Shown here: positions 21,199 to 29,938 of the stretch, in pieces
Position numbering within the stretch: position 1 is the first letter of the stretch
Layout: every line of letters begins with the position of its first letter
Assembly (NCBI GenBank): GCA_024509875.1
Contig: JAMPIV010009928.1
Span: forward strand, 898,001-962,000
Source of the DNA: Oreohelix idahoensis
Taxonomy: Eukaryota > Mollusca > Gastropoda > Stylommatophora > Oreohelicidae
DNA: 64,000 bases
Direction: 5' to 3'
Notes under the pieces: generated by a model
Seen by the model: only the letters and a program-made list of their open reading frames with translations
The model's database searches: none
What the model was told of the DNA's origin: nothing
Program-made: the position numbers and the translations under genes

Positions 21199-21329
21199 CT
21201 GAGAAATACAAGACACTGTAATTTTAGATTGTTAAGGCAAATTCAATTTTCAAGGTGTTATTTGAGTCCACGTTCAACAGAGAATTCTAATGTTTATTAG
21301 GAGATGTGTATGTAAGCATGAATATAACA

Positions 21330-21520
21330 ATAATGTATGTATGTATGTCAGACATTCTGAATAAAGCTTAACAAAATTTAGGGCATTACCCTCTATGTCT
21401 ACGTGAAACACCCTGTAAGGATAATGAAAAATTCCCACTTGTCAGGAAAATACAGAAAATGCATGCAGTGCACCATGAAAGCTAACTAAATATCCATTAA
21501 AACAGCATGCAAGCCTTAAA
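21330..21520 (+). repeat. dispersed repeat R, copy 2
   Basis: Longer version of the repeat at 4,187-4,345, with the extra block TCTATGTCTACGTGAAACAC. Same left edge in a GTAT run and same right edge near GCATGCAAGCCTTA. Class unknown. From 21,521 to 21,764 nothing further is recognisable. Confidence 0.75.
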
Positions 21521-21764
21521 ATTTTTTGTCATAGTACACTTACCATTGACCATAAGTCATGATAAGTTGGACTACAAAATCCAATTAAGATGAAGTGGAA
21601 CAGAAAAGAATGAAATAGTCACAGGAGAATTAGTGCCATTATCAGGATATACAGCAGAAAAAGCACAATATAATTTGTTCCCGTCATGTTTTGGTGGGTT
21701 ACTTGTTCATATATGTATATCTATTTCTTTTTTGGACAGCTATATTCAACTCTGCTAAATACAG

Positions 21765-21960
21765 CCTGATTGTCTTAGCTTCTTCTTCCACTTCTCCACT
21801 TTCTCTTTGACCTCCTCATTTTTCTTTTCCCCTGTGCGTTCTGGTCAAGGGCATTTCTGGGTCTACTGATTGGTTGGTTGTTTCTTGAGGTATGTCGTAT
21901 CCATCTCCATTTTTTCTAATCTTCAGCTGTATTGGCTTTCATAGATTGTACTCCATTTAT
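21765..21960 (-). mobile_element. LINE tail fragment, strongly decayed
   Basis: The minus strand carries stop-riddled remains of the basic tail of an RTE-like polyprotein (a lysine/glutamate-rich stretch after a PERTGEKK-like segment). The assignment rests on order and composition only. 21,961-22,329 holds nothing I can name. Confidence 0.4.
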
Positions 21961-22329
21961 TGATTTTTTTCATGTCTCTTACATTAGCGCTTCCTTTCTT
22001 TCCTTTCACTAACGATGGCCTTGTGGCCACAACATAAACAATTTTCTTTATCTTTTGTCCTTGTAAGATGCATTACCTATTTTTTCTTTAGTTAAAAACC
22101 CACCCTAATCTCCAGCTGTACTGCCTGTTGTCTGGTGCTATTCCACAGCGTCTGTGTTCACTATTACATCAGGCCATTAGATATGTGGAATTCAACGAAG
22201 GCGTCGGGTGGTGAAAATCTGGAGTTTGGGCATGATTTTCTCGGTGATATGTTATCAGTCTGAACCACAGAGTAGGACAGATTTTACACTTAGGTTGAAC
22301 AGCTCAATTTGATGACACCATTTAGAATG

Positions 22330-22500
22330 AATTCCTCAGGGTAAGAGAACACATGGAGAAGAGAACTGGAGACATACATGAAAAGCATGAGAAAGAAATG
22401 GAAAGATCTTGAGCTGATGGCACGGGACAGGAAGACTCGGCATATGTTTGTTGAAGGCCTATACTCCTTTGGGAACTAAAGAATGATGAAGAAATTAATG
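22330..22500 (+). mobile_element. LINE G tail fragment
   Basis: Frame-broken counterpart of the final part of LINE G: a KRELET-like helix, KDLELMARDRK and VEGLYSFGN. The same block occurs on the minus strand at 22,790-22,930. The fragment is flanked by A/T-rich DNA; a C-run of about 20 bases lies at 22,774-22,793. Confidence 0.6.
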
Positions 22501-22789
22501 ATAATATTGGATGAATAATACAATTTTTCAAAGCAACAAGGAATTAGATGCACCATAACAACCTGATCTCTCAAATAATAAATTTAAAAATGTTAAGCAA
22601 CTTAATATTAAAATAATTATCCATAATTTAAAAAAAAGTAATAACTAAAATTTAAATATGTTGAAACTACGATCTTTAAAAGTTAAAACAAAAGGGCCCA
22701 CTTATGACAAATATAATAGCCACAGAAATTCAACAATATAAATTTTTTTAAGATCACTACATTATCATCACCCTTCCCCCCCCCCCCCC

Positions 22790-23110
22790 CCCCTCCCTAA
22801 GGAGCATAGGCCTTCAACAAACTTATACCAAGTCTTCCTGTCCTGTGCCATCAGCTCAAGGTCTTTCAATGTCTTCTTTATGTCCTTGATGTTTCTCTCC
22901 AGTTCTCTTCTCCATGTGTTCCTTGGTCTCCCTCTATCTCTTTTACCCTGAGGATTCCAGAACAAGGACTGCCTTGTAATGCTATCAACAGGTTTCCTCA
23001 ATGTGTGTCCTATCTATCTGCAGCATCTTCATCTCATCTCTTGTTCCACTGCCACTTATCTGGTTCTTGTCATCAGTTCCACATTAGCAATCTTGTCATA
23101 CCACTTCACT
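22790..23110 (-). mobile_element. LINE G fragment (C-terminal tail)
   Basis: One of the best G tails: LRKPVDSITRQSLFWNPQGK, RGRPRNTWRREL, KDLELMAQDRKTWYKFVEG, then LCSLG and a glycine run read from the homopolymer C tract. RT catalytic motifs are absent. Confidence 0.8.
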
Positions 23111-23289
23111 GCGTCTATTGCAAATTACAGAGGAATATTGTTCCAAGTCCAATTCGCTGCAACATAAATGAGCCAAGGAAAATAAAACCCACTTTGTAGC
23201 AACATAAGTGAGCAAAGGAAAAAAGGTATTTTCACAACAACATTAATAAAGCAAGGTAAAGACAAAGCCCACTACAAGCTTAAGCTCAC

Positions 23290-23395
23290 CAACAGCTTCA
23301 GGAATCAGTACAAGAATAATTCGTCTCAGCAGACACTCCAGACGATTACTCGTAGGGGTGCTATTTACTATGTGAAAAAACACATTAGCTCCACT
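23290..23395 (-). CDS. STAND NTPase gene, exon 7 of those visible
   Basis: Acceptor TTTTTTCTTTCAG|A, donor GCTGTTG|GTGAGC. 106 bases, phase 0 to phase 1, residues 229-263 plus the first base of codon 264. Encodes SGANVFFHIVNSTPTSNRLE and LLRRIILVLIPEAV. In TEP1-like NTPases the strand '..VFFH..' follows the Walker A helix and leads to the helix that selects the next subdomain ('...LLRR+...'). The match to that order, the clean frame and the phases support it. Confidence 0.88.
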
Positions 23396-23494
23396 CTGAA
23401 AGAAAAAATCAATTCAAGAATTTTCACAAACACAACAGAGCAGAAGAATTCTTAACAAAGAGTTACCTAAAACATAAGAATAATTTATCACATT

Positions 23495-23580
23495 ATCATG
23501 GTCAAAATGCATGTCTCTCACTGCAAAGTTACTGGTTTCCAGGTGCAAGAGAGCAAGAATGCTCCGATGCAAGCTTCCAG
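23495..23580 (+). repeat. SINE D fragment, copy 2
   Basis: GGTCAAAATGCATGTCTCTC and GCAAAGTTACTGGTTTCCAG correspond to the tRNA-like head region of SINE D (compare the reverse of 25,240-25,310). Only the head survives. 23,581-23,857 is T-rich, with three repeated TTATCCATTTCTGTT units. Confidence 0.55.
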
Positions 23581-23857
23581 CAAGGGGACTATCCAAACAG
23601 TGGTAGCTCTGTTTTTAAATTGGATTTTCTGTTTATTTAGTTTTTCTTTTATTTTTTTATCATTTACCTTTTTGGTTTTTATGAAGTTATCTATTTCTTT
23701 GTGTTCTTAAAAGGATTTAATATAATCTATTTTTGATATTTTTTGCTTGTTTGTTTGTTAAAGATATCCATTTCTGTTCCTTAAGATGTTATCCATTTCT
23801 GTTTTTTTTTTAAAATGTTATCCATCTGTAATTTTCATGAATGTTTCATCCTGATGC

Positions 23858-24720
23858 AGGATCGTTGCTGAACACAGCAGGGCTTATATGACAACAACCT
23901 CCAGCATGAAAACGGAGGTAGAAGCAGCCACTGCGGTTGTCTGAAACTTCATTAACAAGGGCAGTTTTTGTGTCAGATTCTCAATCTATGCTTCGGAACA
24001 TCCAAAATGGATAGCAACGGTATGAATGGAAAACCTCCATAGAAGCCTTCAAGAACTGGTGTGGATCTACTGTCCTGGTCATGCAGGGGTACGTGGCAGT
24101 GAAAGAGCTGACAGACTAGCTTCAAGAGCACCTATAGTAGGTTCATTGGATTTGGGCAAGGGAGAGAAACTCAGGACAATTAATGATCACCTATTAGAGA
24201 ATGAGGGAGCTGCGGTAGCATAGTGGTTAGTGCACTGGCTTCCTAGCGCAGTGGTCTATGGTTCAATCCCCCGATGAGGTGGGATTTTTTAAAGGCCACA
24301 AACGGCTCCTGAGTCGACCCAGCCCCACATGGGTACCAGAGCAACTCTGGGAAGGTTAAGGCGGCCGGTGTGATGCTGACCACATCACCCCTAGTGTGCC
24401 GACGGTCAAGAAAATATGGGCCTAACACCATATTCCCAATATGCCTCAATGGGCGTGTAACGGGTTCCTTTACCTTTACCTTTTATTAGAGAATGACACT
24501 GCAATCAATGAATCATCAGGGCTAAGATTGCTGGAGTTTGGCATTAGGCGTAAGACTGGCAGGGATGAATGCAAAAGAGGATGCATATATACAACCAGTG
24601 CACAACAGGAACAATTAGCATTCGTACCCTTCGACGTTTGCTGAGGGACACTGAGCATCTATGGGTTTGCCCGGAGTGCAATGATGTCGATTCTGAACAA
24701 CAATAACAATAACAATAGCA
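23858..24720 (+). mobile_element. RNase H retroelement (family RH), copy 5, most complete
   Basis: Plus strand from an AEHSRAYMTTTSS block through a frameshift to LQELVWIYCPGHAGVRGSER, RLASRAPIVGSLDLGKG and LENE. After SINE B the reading resumes (INESSGLRLLEFGIRRKTGR, then a C-terminal WVCPECNDVDS in another frame) and ends in (AACAAT)n at 24,697-24,717. The domain would cleave RNA in RNA/DNA hybrids. No RT precedes it in this copy. Confidence 0.82.
24205..24483 (+). mobile_element. SINE B, copy 1 (tRNA-derived)
   Basis: Perfect 13-base duplication TATTAGAGAATGA (24,192-24,204 and 24,484-24,496). The head GGGAGCTGCGGTAGCATAGT, with A box TAGCATAGTGG and B box GGTTCAATCC, is a textbook pol III type 2 promoter. 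The core ACGGCTCCTGAGTCGACCCA is shared with SINE A. The 3' end reads CCTTTACCTTTACC. It splits the RNase H element. Confidence 0.95.
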
Positions 24721-24911
24721 GACGTAAGCAGTAAGAAATAGACTGTCATCAAACGCATATAAAACAGCTACATTTAATTTGTGTTTTTACCCTGTAGCTC
24801 GAAGATGGCAGTATTACTGAAAAATAAACTGAACCTTCAGAAATGTAGCAGTTTTACAGCCTTACCCTCACTAAGTCTACAATCAATTTGCTACCACATT
24901 TACATGCTTAC

Positions 24912-25027
24912 CTTGACTGCGTCTACAATCAGTTTACATATGAGCGCTGTTTTACCCCAACCACTAGATCCCTCAAGTACACAGATTGCCTTGTCTGATG
25001 TCTGCAGCTGCCAGTCTTCGTTCAGAC
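24912..25027 (-). CDS. STAND NTPase gene, exon 6 of those visible (Walker A)
   Basis: Acceptor CACTCTTCAG|GT, donor GTCAAG|GTAAGC. 116 bases: two bases complete residue 190, then residues 191-228, ending in phase 0. Encodes NEDWQLQTSDKAICVLEGSS and GWGKTALICKLIVDAVK. Residues 209-216, GSSGWGKT, form a P-loop (Walker A) with Lys215 as the nucleotide-binding lysine. Together with exon 8 this defines a NACHT/AAA-type ATPase. It lies after a 16-kb intron filled with retrotransposons. Confidence 0.94.
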
Positions 25028-25079
25028 CTGAAGAGTGTATGGAAATGTACGGTAAAGGTAGTTACATAGCACATGCTGC

Positions 25080-25322
25080 TGGAGGGAAGAGACACATTAG
25101 AGACTTCACTGTACTAATGAAGTACAGCTTTATATGAGGCATGGGGTAACTAGTTCCCTTCCTCACTGCCACTGCCTTCCCCAACTCATGAGCAAAATCA
25201 TGTGCCCATTGTTGGCTGGATAGACTGCAGCATGATGCTGCCAGGTTTTGAACACGGAATCCAGTAACTCTGCAGTGAGAAGCAAGCATTCTAACCACTC
25301 TGCCAAACAGACGCTTGAAGAT
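25080..25322 (-). mobile_element. SINE D, copy 3 (best copy)
   Basis: Minus strand: TGGCAGAGTGGTTAGAATGC (A box), then GTGTTCAAAACCTGGC (B box), body, and an end near TGAAGTCTC. Matches 43,455-43,660 and the reverse of 5,090-5,330. A tRNA-derived SINE. Confidence 0.82.
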
Positions 25323-25495
25323 TGAAGTCAAACGTGACTGAAAATCACAAGTCCACTGTGACTGAAGATCACAAGTCAAATATGACTGAAAATCACAAGT
25401 CAAATGTGACAGAAAATCACAAGTCAAATGTGACTGAAAACCACAAATCAAACATGACTGAAGACCACAAGCCAAATGTGACTGAAAATGACACC
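25318..25495. repeat. minisatellite, ~24-base unit, about 7 copies
   Basis: Unit close to CACAAGTCAAATGTGACTGA plus four bases, repeated with a few substitutions. Because 24 is divisible by three, both strands stay open and a spurious repetitive peptide (SHLTCDFQ units on the minus strand) appears. It starts at the A-box end of SINE D. Confidence 0.9.
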
Positions 25496-25639
25496 TAAGA
25501 TGATTATAATCACCATCATCATGATGTTTATGCTTCTGGAAGTTGATGAAACATGACCTCCTTTGACCTTCACCTCTGGTATCCTAGTCATCACCTCCTT
25601 TTTCACTCCTTTAACTGCAGCTGGCCACCTCCTAGAAAG

Positions 25640-25930
25640 CCTGTGTCAAAGCACATGCCCACGCTCAGTGGTTTCTGTAGCAATTTGTTTTACGTAATGA
25701 AGTTGCTAGCCTCATGTTAATGATAATGTTAATCAGAATCGACATCATTGCACTCCGGGCAAACCCTTAGGTGCTCAGTCTCCCTCAGCAAATGTCAAAG
25801 GGTATGAATCATGCACAACCTTATGTTAGTCACCTTTTATGACATGTTCGAGGAAACAGTAGTCCTATTCTTTCTTTGTTGTTTAAAAGATCCCTGAGAA
25901 CTATAAGGGATCATCTTTGGCATTTGGTGT
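25640..25930 (-). repeat. SINE E, copy 5, interrupted
   Basis: Left part 25,655-25,730 (GTGGTTTCTGTAGCAATTTG) and right part 25,810-25,925 (TGCACAACCTTATGTTAGTC, then CAGTAGTCCTATTCTTTC) are one SINE E in reverse. The RNase H 3' end at about 25,731-25,808 sits between them. Confidence 0.75.
25731..25808 (-). mobile_element. RNase H retroelement 3' end (family RH), copy 6
   Basis: Only the last ~80 bases: reverse complement of CTGAGGGAGACTGAGCACCT and a WVCPECNDVDS-type coding end, with an A/T tail. CATG occurs at both junctions, perhaps a minimal target duplication. An extremely 5'-truncated insertion. Confidence 0.7.
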
Positions 25931-26590
25931 TGTTGTTGTTGTTGTTGTTGTTGGTGTTGTTGTTGTTTAACTAGGGTTGCTGAGCTTCTCGCTCTTTTGC
26001 AGCCAATACAAAGTGGAAGATTCCTTGGTATTATCTACACTGTAGATCTAAGCTTTTCTTGTGGCTTTTCTGCCATTCTGAAACTTGCTGAGTTGAAGTC
26101 ATGAGCTCCAGTTTCTCCAGCCTGACTTGCATTTAAAGGATCATCACACCTGGTCCCAAGCTAGGAGTAAGAAGTGTGTGGCATACTGTGCTTTCCCCAC
26201 CATCCAAGGGGGCTCTCCAACTATGCAGAGCTAAAATACTGTGCTCTGGTTCTGGGCTCTCCCAAGGAATTGTCACGTCATGCACAGAGCCACTTCTCAG
26301 CTCCCCTTGCTTATCATTGGGTCAATAGTGAGATCCTTCTGCATGCAGTCAATCAAGCCAAAGCCAAAGAATTATGCCTGGGGCTCAAGTGACTTCTCCA
26401 AGCTTAGTTGTGCAATGCTGGATTCTCAACAAGTTTCACCACAGGGAGAATCCCTGGAAGTGTGTGGATAATTTCAAGAGTCAATGAGGATGTAATTAGC
26501 CTCACAGACAGAGGTTCACTTCCATGAATGTATATTGTAGCATTGTGCATGCTGGTGGTAATATAAGGATGACTCCAGATATGCCTCCAT
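25926..26590 (-). repeat. unclassified dispersed repeat N, copy 1
   Basis: Begins with (GTT)n, then GGTTGCTGAGCTTCTCGCTC and CCTTGGTATTATCTACACTG. It continues collinear with 51,818-52,440 over more than 600 bases at roughly 80-85% by eye. The (GTT)n at the low end would be an (AAC)n tail on the minus strand, hence the strand given. No coding region, inverted ends or pol III boxes found. Confidence 0.75.
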
Positions 26591-26729
26591 GCATTCATCT
26601 TTGGCATAAAAATGATACATTCTACAACATGGTGCAAGCTGAAGTAAAAGTGCATAGCACATGAAAATATGACAGCGATACATAATGAGCAAAAAAATTT
26701 TAAGATGCACAATAAACAAATGTTAAAAT

Positions 26730-27122
26730 TAGGGCTTGGATCTTCAATTGTTAAATAATCCGTTAAAAAACATTTTCACTGAAAACAAATTTTAACACAT
26801 TATTCCATTTTTAGCTTTATCTTTTTTTGCTTAAATGCAAGAGCATTTTTTATGTTAGAGGTTTGTGATATGGAATTTGGCAAGTATGGTTAATTATAAT
26901 AAATTCTTTGGTTGTAATTTTTCAGTATTTTCATTTTATTTTCAGGACGGTATAACGAGTGCCTTATAATGAGTAAAATAAACAGTCCTTAGTTTTTTTG
27001 CTCAAATAAATGTTATTTATGATTTGTTATCATTTATAAAATTATTCCAAATCGATTAATTAATCTTCGATTAAGGGAATTCGATTAATCAATAAAGATT
27101 ATTAAAATCAATCTCAGCCCTA
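26730..27122. mobile_element. hAT-like MITE
   Basis: TAGGGCTTGGAT at the left and, inverted, TAGGGCTGAGAT at the right; both sides then run into TTAAATAATC-like sequence, and GATTAATC/GATTAA motifs repeat inside. TAGGG-type ends with ATTAATCG-rich interiors are typical of some hAT derivatives. No clear 8-base duplication remains. Confidence 0.6.
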
Positions 27123-27484
27123 ATTAGAAAGCAAGAAATAATTAATTCGCTAGTGACTAGGAAGAACCACATGAATTAATGAGTTAAAGTAAGAGACACA
27201 ACTCCAAATATATAAGAAAATCAGCCCCCATGTTAAAGTATATCACCGAGTCACATGATATTTGTTCCTGCTTGTTTTATTTCTGCTATTTATACAAGTT
27301 GGCTGGAAAGTCACTTCCTATTTTTAAACATTATTTTAGTTCTTCACTTCTATCCAACTGATGTATATGAAATAATCGTCAAAATAAAGACAATTAACTG
27401 CCATGTTATCAAATAAAAAAATGCTATGCCACGTTAATGTTACTACTCAGCATATGATCTGGTCTATTCAACCACATGACTTTA
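27123..27484. other. intron sequence, no assigned element
   Basis: A/T-rich, no repeats or frames of interest. Confidence 0.5.
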
Positions 27485-27977
27485 TCATCATTATCCCTTT
27501 TCGTTTCCTGTGGAACATACGGCAGAAATAGTTGCTCTCCGTTGATTTCTATTCTGGGCTGTCTGTTTTCAGCTGTGCCCAAGTCATTCCAATTTCCCTA
27601 GCCTCCTCTTCAACAGTTCTTCTCCAAGTTCTCTTTGGCCTCCCCACTCTTCTTTTCCCCTGTGAGTTCCAGCCATGGGCACCTCTGGCTATGCTTGATT
27701 GTTCTCTTCTGAGTGTATGTCCTATCCATCCCCACTTTTTTACCTTAATTTCCATTTGTATTGGCTGTTGCCTGCATCTTTTCCTTAGCTCTATATTTGT
27801 TATTACATCTGGCCATTTTATACGGAAGATCTGTCTGAGACATGTATTTACAAATGTCTGTAGCTTGGAGGTGATACTCTTTGAGACATGATTATAGTGG
27901 GCAGCAATTTTTCCGTCTTTTATAATGTCAACTTTTTTCTTTGTTCTGTTTGTTTTTATTCCTTTTGTTGGTTTCAT
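27485..27977 (-). mobile_element. LINE H fragment (RTE-like C-terminal region)
   Basis: Open minus-strand frame of about 140 codons: TFVNTCLRQIFRIKWPDVIT, IEMEIKVKKWGWIGHTLRRE-like, SQGKRRVGRPKRTWRRTVEE and REIGMTWAQLK. The 3' end at the low side is a GATAATGATGATAA tail. Similar in organisation to LINE A but a separate family. No RT motifs. Confidence 0.8.
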
Positions 27978-28499
27978 TACCTGATATATTGCTTGCAGTT
28001 AAATTTGTGTTGGTTTGTTTCCTTATTTGGTCTGTTTCATTTGTTTTGTTAGTTATTTTGTTAGTGTTGGTTGTTTAATCTATGTTACTGATTCATTTTT
28101 GGTTAAATTTGCTGATTTTGTCCCTAGTGCACTGGTTGCTAATTTGGTTTGTATTACTCTGGTCTTTTCATTTTGTTGTTTTGGTCAACTGATTATTTGG
28201 TTTATGCCGGTTTGTTGGTAGTTCTGGATGGGTGTTTTACATCTCATAAGGCTGTGCTATCTCAGCGAATAATAACCCAACAGATATATAATGCACCTAG
28301 CAGACAAAATAATAGCAACAAATAATGACAGAATGAAAAGAAAAATGAATGTTAGTCTACTTACGAATAGAACTGTCTCCTTTCTCTGAAATGAATATGT
28401 TTTTATATGTTGACATCGCAGTCAGAGAGGTAAGGATAATAGAGCTAATATGGTCTATTGGACAGAACATCTCAAATGATGAATCACTCAATCAATCAA
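27978..28499. other. T-rich intron sequence
   Basis: Many TTTGTT-like runs giving spurious Val/Phe-rich frames; no element could be named. Confidence 0.5.
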
Positions 28500-28790
28500 T
28501 TCCCTTTAGCATCCCAAGGAGCATAGGCCTTCAACAAACTTACACCAAGTTCTCAGGTCACATGCTATCACCTCTGGTATTTCCATGCCATACTCAACAT
28601 TTTCACTTTAGTCTCCATTTCCCCACTCTGCATCTCCTGGTCAAAAGACAACTTCTCTCACCCTGGGTACTCCCAGAACAAAGACTGCCTTGTAATGCTA
28701 TCACCAGGTTTTCCCAATGTATTTCCTATCCATCACCAATATCTTCTTCTCATCTCTTGTTCCACTCTGTCTGGCCCCTGTCAAAATGCG
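28500..28790 (-). mobile_element. LINE G fragment (tail)
   Basis: Minus-strand scrap with the CKFVEGLCSLG end and a VLGVPRVREV-like decayed stretch, next to a second G fragment in the same orientation. It looks like two independent insertions. Confidence 0.6.
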
Positions 28791-28837
28791 TATGTTATTT
28801 TTATTGTTTAAATATGAGTTTGTTCATGTTTTGGCAA

Positions 28838-29600
28838 AGCAAATCTCATCAGACCTACACACAATTCTTTCTTTTCCTTCTTTCATCTTTCAAATCTCAA
28901 AGGAGCATTGACCTTCAACAAATATTCCAAATCTTCCTGTCACATGACATCAGCTCAAGGTCTTTCCATGTCTTCTTCATCCACTTCATGCCTGTCTTCA
29001 GTTCTCTTTTTCACGTGTTCTTTGGTCTGCCTCTACCTCTCGTACCCTGGGAGTTCCAGAACAAGGATTGTCTGGTAATGCTATCAACAGGTTTTCTCAA
29101 TGCTTATCCTATCCATTTCCAGCATCTTCTTCTCATTTCTTGGTCCACTGATGCTTGTCTAGTTCTTGTCATTAGTTCCACATTAGTGATCTTGTCATAC
29201 CATTTCAATTCTTTTATTATATGCAAGCAAACGCTGTAGCTTTTTGGTTGTTGTTTTTGTTGTTCTCCATATTTCAGAGCCATACAGATAGGACTGACTT
29301 GACATTTGAATTGAAAATTCAGATTTTTGTGTTGGACCTGATTTATTTTGATCTCCATTTGTTTCCCAATGCAACGAAAGCTCCTCTAGCTTTTTGTATT
29401 CTTTTTTTTTTTGATATCATTGTCTGTCCATCTAACTGTCTATATATTGCTGCTAAAAGGTATATATATGCTTCTAGATCTTGTAGTAGTGTTTCTTCAA
29501 GTACAATCTTGTTACTGTTTCTTGCATTTATTCTCATTATTTTTGTTTTCGCACAATGGGCTAATAACCTGTTCGTCAAACACTTTGATTGCATGTTTTG
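28838..29600 (-). mobile_element. LINE G fragment (RT C-terminal region)
   Basis: The longest G copy on the minus strand: KTKIMRINARN, LEETLLQDLEAYIYLLAAIY, IQKARGAFVALGNKWRSK, ELKWYDKITNVELMTRTRQA, QEMRRRCWKWIGHALRKPVD and RGRPKNT. Frames break several times. The segment 28,838-28,905 matches 33,420-33,490 in reverse and probably belongs to the G 3' end. Confidence 0.78.
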
Positions 29601-29685
29601 CCAAAGAGCCTTGTGCTCTTTGGGTCACCTCTACACTCTGTTTACGGGGTAGAAGAGGTTCCGATTAAGAAAGAAAGAAAAATCT
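29601..29685 (+). mobile_element. LINE C-like 3' end
   Basis: CACCTCTACACTCTGTTTAC followed by GGGGTAGAAGAGG and an (GAAA)n tail resembles the 3' end of LINE C (CCTCTACACCTCACGGTAGA then the (TAAG)n tail). Only about 80 bases. Confidence 0.5.
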
Positions 29686-29938
29686 TTGTTTTCTCCCTGT
29701 GTACTTTTAGACCCACTTGCTAGGATTTCTCATCAAGTATTTTCATTTTGTCTTGCATCTGATTAAGGTTACATGATAGAAGAGTAAAGTTTTTTTTTTT
29801 TACTTTTGGGACACAAAGTGAGGCATTTCAGACTAGGGATAATTTTAAAAGAATTACGCCATCTGTTTTTAGCCATTAATCACAGTGGGGAAGTTAGATC
29901 CATTTTTCCTAAATAATGTAAGTGTACACTGTCAAAGT

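Noticed and set aside
24205..24280. tRNA-like sequence with good A and B boxes
   Set aside because: It is the head of SINE B, bounded by a target duplication, and not a genuine tRNA gene; the same applies to SINE A heads at 4,620 and 18,003 and to SINE D at about 25,300.
25062..25475. Minus-strand open frame with repeated SHLTCDFQ units
   Set aside because: It is the translation of a 24-base minisatellite next to a SINE; the unit length alone keeps the frame open.
25318..25495. CRISPR-like array
   Set aside because: Units are contiguous with no distinct spacers and the context is eukaryotic.
28349..29239. 296-codon plus-strand frame
   Set aside because: Shadow of LINE G pieces on the minus strand (28,500-29,600), where the recognisable motifs are.
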